A DNA stretch of 64,000 nt from positions 1,131,191 to 1,195,190 of the forward strand of contig NZ_JXCA02000001.1 in assembly GCF_000828085.3 (NCBI RefSeq). The letters run 5' to 3'. Position numbers and translations under genes: made by a program. The notes beneath the pieces were generated by a model. It was given only the letters and a program-made list of their open reading frames with translations, ran no database searches and was not told the origin of the DNA. This DNA is from Scytonema tolypothrichoides VB-61278. GTDB taxonomy: Bacteria; Cyanobacteriota; Cyanobacteriia; Cyanobacteriales; Nostocaceae. Positions 56,367-64,000 of the stretch are shown here, one piece after another (position 1 is the first letter of the stretch; each line of letters begins with the position of its first letter).

Positions 56367-56978
56367 TCACTCTCGCTGTAGCACATACAAATTCTGCTGA
56401 TTACCACGCATAAGGCGCAAATCTGCATCCAAATAGGTAATATCCACCCAACCACTGCCAGAAAGTGTTGATTTCAAAGGTAACGCCGGATCTACTCCTA
56501 AAGCCTCTGGAAAAGCGGCGTCATTCAAATCATCGGTTGCACTATAAGCAGAAGTTTCCAAAAAATCAATCGCAAGACGTTTAGAGTCCACCACTGTATA
56601 GCGCCCCATAACCACAGTAACACCCTTGACACCAGAGCCTGCGATAAACTCAATGAGGTTGTTGTACTGCCCGGTAGCCTTGTAAATCTCTTGGAACAAA
56701 CCAGTAACGCTGATTGTTACATTAGGCAACTTACCGAAAGAAAGACGAGAAAGAGTTGTTTGTTGTTCTAATCCAAACGTACTGTACAAAAGCCGCCAGC
56801 GCCCTTGAACCAATTCCATATGACTCGTCGGTTCACTGTTTTGATTGAGAACCTCAATTTGTTGGGCTAATTTCTCAATTTGCTGACAATACGTTGTGTT
56901 GCTGTTAAATCCAATATCAGTAGCTGTTGAAATAGAAATCAACTCTTGTTTCAGGTTAAACAGTGTGCTATCTCCCAT
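56367..56978 (-). CDS. PAP/fibrillin-family protein
   Basis: A 203-residue plastid-lipid-associated protein/fibrillin homologue. The lipocalin-like core shows QGRWRLLYSTFGLEQQTTLS, SVTGLFQEIYKATGQYNNLI, SGWVDITYLDADLRLMRGNQ and the terminal NLYVLQRE. These proteins associate with thylakoids or lipid droplets and are linked to photoprotection. Start at ATG 56978. Alone on its strand; convergent to the creatininase gene. Confidence 0.88.
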   Translation of the reverse strand: MGDSTLFNLKQELISISTATDIGFNSNTTYCQQIEKLAQQIEVLNQNSEPTSHMELVQGRWRLLYSTFGLEQQTTLSRLSFGKLPNVTISVTGLFQEIYKATGQYNNLIEFIAGSGVKGVTVVMGRYTVVDSKRLAIDFLETSAYSATDDLNDAAFPEALGVDPALPLKSTLSGSGWVDITYLDADLRLMRGNQQNLYVLQRE

Positions 56979-57109
56979 ATCTCTTTTCCCAAAAAATCTC
57001 TTCTAGTGCAAATGCTTTCAATCTACCTTAGTAATCAGAGGCGGTGTGTGCGGTAAAGTGCGTATATTACAAGCATTAGTCGTACACACTTTCTTAAATT
57101 CGATTAAAA

Positions 57110-57874
57110 ATGTTTAGTACTGATTTGAGCAAGCTTATCCCGTCGTTTCTCAACTTCTCTAAAAAGCTGCTTGTTGCTCGTTGGCGTTCCCTTGTGGTGC
57201 TATTGATTGGGGTTTATCTACCTTTGCAAATCTTTGGACTGCTGGCGTTAGAGGTATGGAAGAATCAAGGTGGTTTCCCTTGGGATGTACCGATTCTTAT
57301 GGCAGTTCATTCTACAGCACGGGCGCAATTGGATGTTATTGCCGTAACGCTAACTCAGTTTGGATCAATTCGGATTGTCTTTCCCATTGTCTGTGTGATT
57401 GGACTGGTGTTGTTGATCCAAAAACGGTGGCGATCGCTTACCTATCTACTCACCACTGCAATAGGAAGCGCCATCATCAATCGCACAGCAAAAGAATTCA
57501 TGCATCGAGTGCGTCCCCACCTCTGGGATTCACTTGCTCCTGAATCTAGTTTCTCATTTCCCAGCGGTCATTCTATGACAAGTATGACACTGGTGGCAGC
57601 TCTTGTCATTTTAACCTGGGGTAGTGTTTGGTGCTGGGTGGTTCTGATTGCTGGGAGTTTATTTGTATTAGGTATTGGCTGGACACGACTTTATTTAGGA
57701 GTTCACTTTCCCAGTGATATTCTGGCAGGATGGATGGTTTCTATAGCTTGGGCAATTGGCGTAAGCTTGGTTATTAGACCATCACTGACTAAAGACAGTA
57801 TCATTAGTGAAACTCCTCCCCAGGAGGAAACAACATTACTTCCAGAGGAAACGCAGTTGATAGGTGAGGAATAA
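57110..57874 (+). CDS. PAP2-family phosphatase, membrane protein
   Basis: A 254-residue type-2 phosphatidic acid phosphatase with about six membrane segments. The three catalytic motifs are visible: KEFMHRVRP, FPSGHSMTSMT and TRLYLGVHFPSDILAG, with the expected Lys/Arg, His and Asp residues. Substrates in the family include phosphatidic acid and undecaprenyl diphosphate. The last 25 residues are acidic and Glu/Thr-rich (EETTLLPEETQLIGEE). Start ATG 57110. Confidence 0.92.
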   Translation: MFSTDLSKLIPSFLNFSKKLLVARWRSLVVLLIGVYLPLQIFGLLALEVWKNQGGFPWDVPILMAVHSTARAQLDVIAVTLTQFGSIRIVFPIVCVIGLVLLIQKRWRSLTYLLTTAIGSAIINRTAKEFMHRVRPHLWDSLAPESSFSFPSGHSMTSMTLVAALVILTWGSVWCWVVLIAGSLFVLGIGWTRLYLGVHFPSDILAGWMVSIAWAIGVSLVIRPSLTKDSIISETPPQEETTLLPEETQLIGEE

Positions 57875-57902
57875 GAATTTATCTCACGTGATGACGCAAA
57901 GT

Positions 57903-57932
57903 TGTAGAGACGCGTAATTCCGCGTCTCTACA
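57903..57932. repeat. GTAGAGACG palindrome, copy 3
   Basis: TGTAGAGACGCG (57903-57914) pairs with CGCGTCTCTACA (57921-57932), 28 bases after the PAP2 stop, where it may act as a terminator. The rest of 57875-58101 shows no gene. Confidence 0.7.
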
Positions 57933-58101
57933 TTAGATGATTTATGTAGGGGAAAAATTTGGTATTATATCAAATCCGGTAGCATCTGAATGATAAAAAA
58001 ACCGCAGAGAGCGCAGCGAAAAGTTGTAAGGAGGAGCCAGTTTGCAAGAGGTCTAATGTATAGCCTTATAGGAGCATATTATTAATTTCTAATTAATTGT
58101 T

Positions 58102-58132
58102 AGAGTGCGTTAATTCAAAAGTAACGCACTCT
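58102..58132 (-). terminator. Terminator after small membrane gene
   Basis: AGAGTGCGTTA (58102-58112) and complement (58122-58132) form an 11-bp stem. On the minus strand it lies 26 bases past the stop at 58158. Confidence 0.7.
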
Positions 58133-58157
58133 TTAGCTACAGCTTATATGTGAAAGC

Positions 58158-58418
58158 TTAAAGTTGGATAATCAAACCAAGATTTTGTTGAATTTGCTGT
58201 GCCAAATAATTTCTTATCAAATCAACGAGTTCTACTGGAAATAATACTAAGACAACAGCACCAGTCAAGCTAAACAAACCAATAATTAAAGCTAACAATC
58301 TTCCAAAAAAACCAGGATTAATTTCAGCAAAACCCAATCTGGCTTGTCCGACAACAGCAATCGCAAGGAAAACGATTCCTGCTATTAACAAGAAATTCGT
58401 TAAAGGTGAATTAGTCAT
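58158..58418 (-). CDS. Small hypothetical membrane protein
   Basis: An 86-residue protein from ATG 58418 (MTNSPLTNFLLIAGIVFLAI). Two hydrophobic segments (about residues 9-27 and 40-62) flank a short polar loop (GQARLGFAEINPGFFGR); the C-terminal 20 residues are Gln-rich and amphipathic. The in-frame ATG six codons upstream (58436) is an alternative. Function unknown. A clear terminator follows. Confidence 0.7.
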   Translation of the reverse strand: MTNSPLTNFLLIAGIVFLAIAVVGQARLGFAEINPGFFGRLLALIIGLFSLTGAVVLVLFPVELVDLIRNYLAQQIQQNLGLIIQL

Positions 58419-58740
58419 ATTTTTTATAAAAAGCATTATCTTAATTATAGCTATCAGAATTCTTAGTCAATTGTGAAATTTCTCTCTTTGTGCTTCTTCT
58501 CTTGTTCTCTGCATTTGATACAGTTAATTTACTGTTTTTTTCACAAATTAAATAAAAATGTTACACGCTCAGGTTTGATTTTTTATGTAATATAAGTATA
58601 AAAAAATACTTTTTGTCTTCCAAGCCAAGTGTGGAAACGAGAAAGAATAGATCAATCTATGCTAAATGTTTGATCCCCCCTAGACTTTTTCTTAGTTTTG
58701 CGTTTAAAGTACGGTAAGGACATAGAATTTATGAATTATT

Positions 58741-59202
58741 ATGAGAAATCTTCCAGTCATCACTCAGGAGTCAAGCTTAGCAGGACAAACAACCCCAAAA
58801 CAGTTACTGTTAGCTGTTCTTGGGGACTGGAAACAAAATACATTTAAGAAACTTAGAGGTGGATTTTTTCTAGTTCTTGGATATTTGCTATCACCACTGT
58901 GTTGGTGGAATGACTTGTTATTCAATTTGCCAATTGCTTATGGTTTTGGGTATGTCTGTAGTTTATTTTATCCAAGGTTACTCTTGCCTTGCTCAATTCT
59001 AGGGTACTGGCTTTCTAACATTGTTGGTATCCTCTTTATGCAATTCGGAGCGATGGATATTCTGCCAAATCAAGCCAAGGAGCGTAATTTGAAAAAAGAA
59101 TTACTTACGGGTTTAGTTTCCTCAACGCTTTATACTCTTGTGATTCTGGCATTAGTTCAGTTGAAAGTTCTCGACGCTCCTATTCCGTTATTTGGTAGTT
59201 AA
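58741..59202 (+). CDS. Hypothetical membrane protein
   Basis: A 153-residue protein from ATG 58741 with three or four hydrophobic segments (FFLVLGYLLSPLCWWNDLLF, GFGYVCSLFYPRLLLPCSIL, LSNIVGILFMQFG and LVSSTLYTLVILALVQL). No family is recognised. It ends inside a long perfect hairpin (59199-59249). Confidence 0.72.
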   Translation: MRNLPVITQESSLAGQTTPKQLLLAVLGDWKQNTFKKLRGGFFLVLGYLLSPLCWWNDLLFNLPIAYGFGYVCSLFYPRLLLPCSILGYWLSNIVGILFMQFGAMDILPNQAKERNLKKELLTGLVSSTLYTLVILALVQLKVLDAPIPLFGS

Positions 59203-59249
59203 TTTCTTTTGGTGCGTTAGCATGAGCGTAACGCACCAAAAGAAATTAA
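59199..59249. terminator. Bidirectional terminator, perfect 21-bp stem
   Basis: The arms at 59199-59219 and 59229-59249 are exactly complementary (core TTTTGGTGCGTTA) around a nine-base loop. It overlaps the stop codon of the upstream gene and lies nine bases from the stop of the convergent frame, so it can serve both. A and T runs at the ends act as U-tracts in both directions. Confidence 0.85.
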
Positions 59250-59258
59250 GAATATTTT

Positions 59259-59477
59259 TTATACATATGTTGATTTCTCCATTGCTTTAAGATAGGGCAG
59301 AAATTCTTCTAAAGTATCAGCAAACATAAAAGGTACAGCAACTCCATTTTGAACAATCAGTTGCATACAGTACTTGGAGTCAATAGGAACATTATTATTT
59401 GTTTCAACACATGAATCGGGTAACTCTGTGATGACAATTTTCTCAAAATATTTAAGTACCACAAAAAGCCTCTTCAA
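59259..59477 (-). CDS. Small hypothetical protein
   Basis: A frame of up to 72 codons: MKRLFVVLKYFEKIVITELP, then VPIDSKYCMQLIVQNGVAVP and a C-terminal FMFADTLEEFLPYLKAMEKS. It is not AT-random and ends next to a shared terminator, which supports it. The start (TTG 59477 or GTG a few codons in) is uncertain and no Shine-Dalgarno stands out. No family recognised. Confidence 0.45.
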   Translation of the reverse strand: MKRLFVVLKYFEKIVITELPDSCVETNNNVPIDSKYCMQLIVQNGVAVPFMFADTLEEFLPYLKAMEKSTYV

Positions 59478-59543
59478 GGAGAATTATCGTTCATAAATGT
59501 ATTATTTACCATAAGTATGAATAAGTTGTGGCAATTATATGTT

Positions 59544-60221
59544 TTAACTATGAATATTCTGTTGCAAGTATGTAACTAGCTGCTCTCCTGCTATGTCAAT
59601 ATGTTTTTTGAGTAACCTAACAGCAGCTTTGGTATCGTGCTGTTGACAAGCCTCCAATAATTGATAATGTTCTTTTTGAGAGCGTTCTAAGTAATCCATC
59701 TGACTCATCTGAAGGCGGACATAACGGTCTACATTCAGGTGTAGAGTTTTAATTATTGTTAGTAACCGAGGACGTTCAGCACTCTTATAAAGTGTTTCAT
59801 GCAATTCCCAGTTTAGTTTTGCGAGCATTCCGGCGTCAGTTGTCTGGTCTGTCTGTTCTAAAATGACAGTGGCTTTTTCTAAATCTGATGCAGTCAGCTT
59901 GGGAATTGCCAGTTGGATAGCTTTTACCTCCAACGCGCTTCTAATCTCGAAGATTTCTTGTGCTTCTGCTGGAGAAATTGCTGACACTGTTGCTCCACGA
60001 TTGAGATGGAGTGTCACCAATCCTTCTGCCTCAAGCTGACGTAAAGCTTCTCGCACAGGAATGCGACTCACTCCAAACTGAGTCGCAATTTCATCTTGTC
60101 TGAGAGATTGTCCTTCCTGAAAAATTCCTGCTACGATCGCCTCTCGCAAAGCGTCTGCAATCAAATCTGGGGTACTGCGTTGTTGTTGCAGCACATTGGC
60201 TGCTAGGTCATTTAAGTTCAT
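59544..60221 (-). CDS. GntR-family (FCD-type) transcription regulator
   Basis: A 225-residue regulator: winged helix at residues 18-80 (LIADALREAIVAGIFQEGQS, DEIATQFGVSRIPVREALRQ, LEAEGLVTLHLNRGATV) and an FCD effector domain (IFEIRSALEVKAIQLAIPKL, LNWELHETLYKSAERPRLLT, HYQLLEACQQHDTKAAVRLL). It diverges from leuA across 98 bases that hold a palindromic operator, so it probably controls leuA and itself. The effector is unknown; FCD proteins usually bind organic acids. Confidence 0.9.
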   Translation of the reverse strand: MNLNDLAANVLQQQRSTPDLIADALREAIVAGIFQEGQSLRQDEIATQFGVSRIPVREALRQLEAEGLVTLHLNRGATVSAISPAEAQEIFEIRSALEVKAIQLAIPKLTASDLEKATVILEQTDQTTDAGMLAKLNWELHETLYKSAERPRLLTIIKTLHLNVDRYVRLQMSQMDYLERSQKEHYQLLEACQQHDTKAAVRLLKKHIDIAGEQLVTYLQQNIHS

Positions 60222-60242
60222 AATTTCTTCCGATATATTTTA

Positions 60243-60270
60243 TATTGTATACAATTTTGTGTATACAATA
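60243..60270. promoter_or_regulatory. Likely GntR operator between gntR and leuA
   Basis: TATTGTATAC (60243-60252) and GTATACAATA (60261-60270) form an inverted repeat; each half contains the TTGTATACAA pattern typical of FCD-type GntR sites (60245-60254). It lies 22 bases upstream of the gntR start and 49 before leuA, a position fit for repression of both. Confidence 0.72.
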
Positions 60271-60319
60271 TTCAAAAGATATCTAAACAATCCCTTTTTT
60301 AACACCACGGGAGACAGTG

Positions 60320-61948
60320 ATGAGTATTCAACCTCAACCAGACCGGGTCATTATCTTTGATACAACGCTACGAGATGGTGAACAGTCGCCAGGCGCAACG
60401 CTGCTGGTGGAAGAGAAATTGGCGATCGCTCATCAACTGTCTCTGTTAGGTGTTGATGTGATTGAAGCCGGATTTGCCGTAGCCAGTCCCGGAGATTTTG
60501 AAGCTGTCAAAACAATCGCTCAACAAGTCGGCGTCTTGGGTGGACCTATCATTTGCTCTTTGGCAAGAGCAATTCGGCAAGATATTCAAGCTGCGGCTGA
60601 AGCATTGAAAGAAGCTGCTCATCCGAGAATTCATACTTTCATTTCGACTTCAGATATTCACCTGAAGTACCAGTTGAAAAAGTCTCGGAGTGAGGTTATG
60701 GCGATCGCCGAAGAAATGGTAGCCTACGCCAAGTCTTTTGTAGAGGATGTGGAATTCTCACCAATGGATGCAAGCCGGACTGATCCAGAATTCCTCTACC
60801 AAATTTTAGAACAAGTGATTGCCGCAGGTGCAACCACGATCAATATTCCAGACACCGTCGGCTACTGCACACCCAAAGACATGGCGGCGCTGATTCAGGG
60901 TGTGCAAGAAAATGTTCCTAATATTGATCAAGTCATTCTTTCGGTTCACACTCAAAACGATTTGGGTTTGGCGACAGCGAACGCCTTGACAGCAATTGAA
61001 AATGGCGTGCGTCAAGTAGAGTGTACGGTGAATGGAATTGGTGAACGAGCAGGAAATGCAGCGCTGGAAGAGATTGTCATGGCATTGCAAGTTCGTAAAC
61101 CTCATTTTAATCCCTACTTTGGTCGTCCGGTTGATTCCGATGCACCTTTGACAAAAATTAAGACGCAAGAGATATACAAAACTTCTTGCTTGGTTTCGCA
61201 ATTCACAGGAATTGTAGTTCAACCTAATAAAGCCATTGTTGGAGCAAATGCTTTTGCTCATGAATCTGGAATTCACCAAGATGGAATTCTCAAACATCGG
61301 CAGACTTATGAGATTATGGAAGCTGCTGATATTGGTCTTTCTGAAAACAGCATTATTTTGGGCAAGCACTCTGGAAGAAATGCTTTCCGAACCAGGCTGC
61401 AGGAATTGGGGTTTGAGTTGAGTGAGGCAGATCTGAACAAAGCCTTTATGCGGTTTAAGGAAATTGCTGATAAGAAAAAGGAAATGTCTGATTGGGATTT
61501 AGAGGCGATCGTTCGGGATGAAACACAAATTCAAGTAGACAAAGGCTTTCAACTCGAACACGTCCAAGTCACCTGTGGAGATTGCACCTGTCCAACTGCA
61601 ACTATTACAATAGTGACTCCTGATGGACAAATCCTCACGGATGCAGCTGTAGGGGTAGGTCCAGTGGATGCGGTGTATAAAGCAATTAATCGACTAGTGA
61701 AGATTCCCAATCAACTGATTGACTTTTCTATCATGTCTGTCACTGGAGGAATTGATGCGCTGGGAACCGTTACAGTTCGGATGGGACATCAAGGACGCAT
61801 TTTCTCTGGACAAGCTTCCGATACTGACATTGTGGTCGCATCGGCTTATGCTTATATGAATGCGATGAATCGCTTCTATCGATTCTTGCAAAGGGAGACA
61901 CAGAAGTCACAGTCTCAGACTCAAGACTCTGCAGCAGTTCAGAACTGA
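60320..61948 (+). CDS. leuA: 2-isopropylmalate synthase
   Basis: First committed enzyme of leucine synthesis, condensing acetyl-CoA and 2-oxoisovalerate. The 542-residue frame from ATG 60320 (GGGAG seven bases upstream) has the HMGL-like barrel ([20 protein letters not shown]), [19 protein letters not shown] with the catalytic His and Asp, [16 protein letters not shown] with zinc ligands, and the LeuA C-terminal dimer/regulatory domain with a Cys-rich start ([13 protein letters not shown]), so feedback inhibition by leucine is expected. It is divergent from a GntR regulator with a clear operator. No other leu gene is adjacent; cyanobacterial leu genes are scattered. Confidence 0.94.
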   Translation: MSIQPQPDRVIIFDTTLRDGEQSPGATLLVEEKLAIAHQLSLLGVDVIEAGFAVASPGDFEAVKTIAQQVGVLGGPIICSLARAIRQDIQAAAEALKEAAHPRIHTFISTSDIHLKYQLKKSRSEVMAIAEEMVAYAKSFVEDVEFSPMDASRTDPEFLYQILEQVIAAGATTINIPDTVGYCTPKDMAALIQGVQENVPNIDQVILSVHTQNDLGLATANALTAIENGVRQVECTVNGIGERAGNAALEEIVMALQVRKPHFNPYFGRPVDSDAPLTKIKTQEIYKTSCLVSQFTGIVVQPNKAIVGANAFAHESGIHQDGILKHRQTYEIMEAADIGLSENSIILGKHSGRNAFRTRLQELGFELSEADLNKAFMRFKEIADKKKEMSDWDLEAIVRDETQIQVDKGFQLEHVQVTCGDCTCPTATITIVTPDGQILTDAAVGVGPVDAVYKAINRLVKIPNQLIDFSIMSVTGGIDALGTVTVRMGHQGRIFSGQASDTDIVVASAYAYMNAMNRFYRFLQRETQKSQSQTQDSAAVQN

Positions 61949-61982
61949 TACCAAATCCGCATCTCATACCCGTGTGACGCGT

Positions 61983-62543
61983 TCACTCCTTCACGGTGGG
62001 TTTCGACCAAGCGTAGCGCCCAAACGCGTTATCGAGTGGCGTTTGGGCAATGTGATTAGTGTAGTTGTGGATTACCTTCACAGCGATACCAAGAATGACT
62101 TCTAGAACCTGCTGCTTTGTGTAACCAGCTTTCAAAAAAGTCTCGATTTCGTCGTCAGTGATCCAACCACGAGCTTGCACCATTCGCTGGGTGAAGTGAC
62201 GAAGTGCTTGTAGTTTTGGGTTTTGCAGAGGTTCACCATTTCGCATGCCATTTATATCCTCAGTTGACAAACCAACCATTTTTGCCAAACCAGAGTGTGC
62301 TGCCATGCAGTAGTGACACTCATTTTCATAATTAACTGCTAGGTATACTACCTGTTGTTCGAGTGGACTAAAGCTGGTTGTGCTGAAAAGATCCCACAAA
62401 GCCATACCACCCTTCAAGAGTGCAGGTGCAAGAGCGCATATACCCTCTAGGTTGGGAATAAAGCCAAATGTTTCCTTGGCATGGTGCAGAGCTTCTTTGG
62501 ACTCTTCGGGGGCGGTTTCTAGAGTGTAAATAGTGAATTCCAT
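61983..62543 (-). CDS. Carboxymuconolactone decarboxylase/AhpD-like protein
   Basis: A 186-residue protein from ATG 62543. NYENECHYCMAAHSGLAKMV contains the CxxC pair and downstream His of AhpD-type peroxidase-like proteins, and the surrounding helices (QQVVYLAVNYENE) fit the CMD family. It may act in alkyl-hydroperoxide or electrophile defence. It is divergent from a TetR gene with two operators in between. The frame upstream of 62543 (MPKPHKVALCQYF) lies over operator DNA and is unlikely to be translated. Confidence 0.88.
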   Translation of the reverse strand: MEFTIYTLETAPEESKEALHHAKETFGFIPNLEGICALAPALLKGGMALWDLFSTTSFSPLEQQVVYLAVNYENECHYCMAAHSGLAKMVGLSTEDINGMRNGEPLQNPKLQALRHFTQRMVQARGWITDDEIETFLKAGYTKQQVLEVILGIAVKVIHNYTNHIAQTPLDNAFGRYAWSKPTVKE

Positions 62544-62636
62544 TATGCTATATCTTTTGAAGTATTGACATAACGCAACTTTGTGTGGTTTAGGCAAAGA
62601 CCTGAATATTTACGCTCATTACACACTTGTTGCTGA

Positions 62637-62654
62637 GTAGACAAGTTTGTCTAC
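62637..62654. promoter_or_regulatory. TetR operator 1
   Basis: GTAGACAAGTTTGTCTAC, an 18-base palindrome (8+2+8) between the divergent AhpD-like and TetR genes. An identical copy begins 37 bases later. Confidence 0.85.
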
Positions 62655-62673
62655 ATTTAGTAGAATACTTTAA

Positions 62674-62691
62674 GTAGACAAGTTTGTCTAC
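62674..62691. promoter_or_regulatory. TetR operator 2
   Basis: Second exact copy of GTAGACAAGTTTGTCTAC, ending 18 bases before the tetR start. A 37-base centre-to-centre spacing is about 3.5 helical turns. It probably covers the tetR promoter and gives autoregulation. Confidence 0.85.
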
Positions 62692-62709
62692 TGTTGAGAA
62701 AACTAAAAT

Positions 62710-63282
62710 ATGGCATCAAATATCAACCAAATTTCTGATCGCATACTAGAAACTGCCTCCCAGCTTTTCTACCACAAGGGGATTCAGCACGTTGGGATTA
62801 ACGAAGTGATTGCTGCTTCAGACGTTGCAAAACGGACGTTCTATAAATACTTCCCCTCAAAAGACCAACTCATTTTGGAAGTCATGCGCTATCGCGAAAA
62901 GCAGTGGTTGAATTGGTTTGAGAAAGCTGTTGAGGAGCGAGGACAAACAGCTAAAGAAAAACTACTCGCAACATTTGATGTGCTTGGGGAGTGGTATGCT
63001 CAACCAGACTTTCGGGGGTGCCCATTCATTAATGCAGTTCTTGAAATAGCAGATGCAAATCATCCGGCTCATCATGTTTCCGTATCGTTGCGTGAGGCAA
63101 TTCGCACTCATATTATGAAACTAGGAATAGAAGCGGGGGTTCGTCATCCAGAAGCATTCTCTCAGCAGTACTTACTGTTAATTGGTGGTGCCAGTCTGAT
63201 GGCAACGATTGAAGGAACTCCAGCAGGTGCAAACTATGCCCGTCATGCTTTATCGATCCTCATTAATGAGAGCCAATCATAA
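62710..63282 (+). CDS. TetR-family transcriptional repressor
   Basis: A 190-residue regulator. ILETASQLFYHKGIQHVGIN and EVIAASDVAKRTFYKYFPSK form the HTH; the C-terminal domain includes DFRGCPFINAVLEIADANHP with a single Cys that could sense electrophiles, and RHALSILINE at the end. It resembles the subgroup controlling AhpD-like or oxidoreductase genes; here the neighbour is that gene, with two palindromic operators in between. Ligand unknown. Confidence 0.9.
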   Translation: MASNINQISDRILETASQLFYHKGIQHVGINEVIAASDVAKRTFYKYFPSKDQLILEVMRYREKQWLNWFEKAVEERGQTAKEKLLATFDVLGEWYAQPDFRGCPFINAVLEIADANHPAHHVSVSLREAIRTHIMKLGIEAGVRHPEAFSQQYLLLIGGASLMATIEGTPAGANYARHALSILINESQS

Positions 63283-63353
63283 ATTTCTTAAACAACTTCA
63301 CGGGGATTAACAGAACGAATATAGCGCTTCTGGTGTTGCGTGCAATATACGGC

Positions 63354-63383
63354 TGTAGAGACGTAGCATGCTACGTCTCTACA
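63354..63383. repeat. GTAGAGACG palindrome, copy 4
   Basis: A perfect 30-base palindrome, TGTAGAGACGTAGCA and its complement, about 70 bases past the tetR stop. The stretch to 63770 also contains TTCACTG heptamers (about 63676-63698) and no supportable gene. Confidence 0.75.
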
Positions 63384-63770
63384 TTCTGGTGATGTATGTG
63401 ATTCAAACGAGAACCGCTATAGGAGTTTTGCGCCCCAATAGATAGACTTTAATTTCATCAATGGTATTTTTCACCTGAAAATCACTATCAAACAAGCAAA
63501 AGCTGGTATCGCAGGAATTGGGTGCTAGTTGGAAACAAAACATAAATAACACCCAAAAACAGGAACCAGCTCAGAGAGATCAACGTTTTGTCAGACAGGA
63601 AAAAGCTGTACTAAGTACTGGAGGAGCTAAAAATTATCAGTTATCAGTGTCGTGTTCCGTTGGATCCCAAACCTGTTCACTGTTCACTGTTCACTGTTTG
63701 AATCGACTTGGTTGGAGGTGTATTGGAGGTAGGATGGAGATGAGATTTAGTTATTGCTGCACTGAAACTG

Positions 63771-63965
63771 TCATCGTGTCAAGATGAATTGAGATGAGAC
63801 TGGACGCTTTTGAATACGTCTGTGAGTCAAGGAGTCTGTCTGATAAGTATCTAAAGGTGGCACTTCTTGCCAGCAGGATTGACAAAACCAGTATACTCCT
63901 GTACTACGCACATGACGCAGCAAGCTACTGCCGCAACATGGACAACTATTTGTTGTCGTTTTCAT
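63771..63965 (-). CDS. Small zinc-ribbon protein
   Basis: A 64-residue protein from ATG 63965 (AAGGAG seven bases upstream). NSCPCCGSSLLRHVRSTGVY and WFCQSCWQEVPPL give two CxxC pairs, a zinc-ribbon knuckle. A basic tail follows (HRRIQKRPVSSQFILTR). Related small proteins are common in cyanobacteria with unknown role, probably nucleic-acid or protein binding. The ATG two codons upstream is too close to the ribosome site. Confidence 0.75.
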   Translation of the reverse strand: MKTTTNSCPCCGSSLLRHVRSTGVYWFCQSCWQEVPPLDTYQTDSLTHRRIQKRPVSSQFILTR

Positions 63966-64000
63966 AATCATTCTCCTTGACACCGAAAGCTGACGATGAC

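Noticed and set aside
63518-63787. 89-codon plus-strand frame near the window end
   Set aside because: It crosses TTCACTG heptamers and overlaps the zinc-ribbon gene in antisense, without protein-like features.

Overview
The window is chromosomal DNA from a filamentous, probably heterocyst-forming (Nostocales-type) cyanobacterium. The evidence is the many HIP1 octamers (GCGATCGC), the heptanucleotide short tandem repeats (TTCCCTG and AACTGAT types), the chlorophyll enzyme ChlH, a long cyanobacterial sucrose synthase, a PAP/fibrillin protein, a cyanobacterial LpxB-like protein, and families such as DUF4359 and the DUF3536 GH57 protein. I see no plasmid, prophage, complete insertion sequence, rRNA or CRISPR. 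Genes are mostly single or in pairs, separated by unusually repeat-rich spacers.

Layout. 0-4 kb: end of a ribbon-helix-helix-like protein, a structured tandem repeat, a coupled siroheme pair (SUMT and CbiX), a manganese catalase, a DUF4359 protein and tRNA-His. 4-13 kb: sucrose synthase, two peptidoglycan-binding-domain proteins, a secreted tyrosinase and a Ca2+/H+ antiporter. 13-19 kb: GH57/DUF3536 enzyme, lipoprotein nuclease, MOSC protein, then two tiny tandem ORFs with double-glycine leaders that resemble exported peptide precursors. 19-28.6 kb: two divergent GNAT acetyltransferases, acetolactate synthase with an added C-terminal zinc ribbon, an MFS transporter, an alpha/beta-hydrolase-like protein, a ferrochelatase-like protein ending in seven histidines, and an FMN reductase with a duplicated 3' fragment. 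29-42 kb: FtsH, M23 endopeptidase, dienelactone hydrolase overlapping an LpxB-like gene tail-to-tail, a LysE exporter and ChlH. 42-54 kb: Uma2 nuclease, a broken AIPR-family abortive-infection gene, a carbohydrate group (sucrose-phosphate-synthase-like GT4, GH31, two further GT4), and an M48 protease. 54-64 kb: debris of a TetR/ABC-2 exporter locus, a ROK glucokinase, creatininase, fibrillin, PAP2, small membrane proteins, a GntR/leuA divergon, an AhpD-like/TetR divergon, and a small zinc-ribbon protein.

Three genes act on tetrapyrroles at separate branches (sirohydrochlorin chelatase, Mg-chelatase H subunit, a ferrochelatase-family protein). Sucrose and glycan metabolism is represented by SusA, the SPS-like GT4, GH31, GH57 and the ROK kinase. 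The most unusual content is (i) the paired double-glycine peptides, (ii) the hepta-His chelatase, (iii) the IlvB zinc ribbon, (iv) two regulator/target divergons with clear palindromic operators, and (v) several non-autonomous transposon-like elements, one with perfect 9-bp target duplications and two families present in two copies each. No complete novel multi-gene system is evident; the peptide pair is the best candidate for something undescribed. Family names come from reading the translations; no database search was run.
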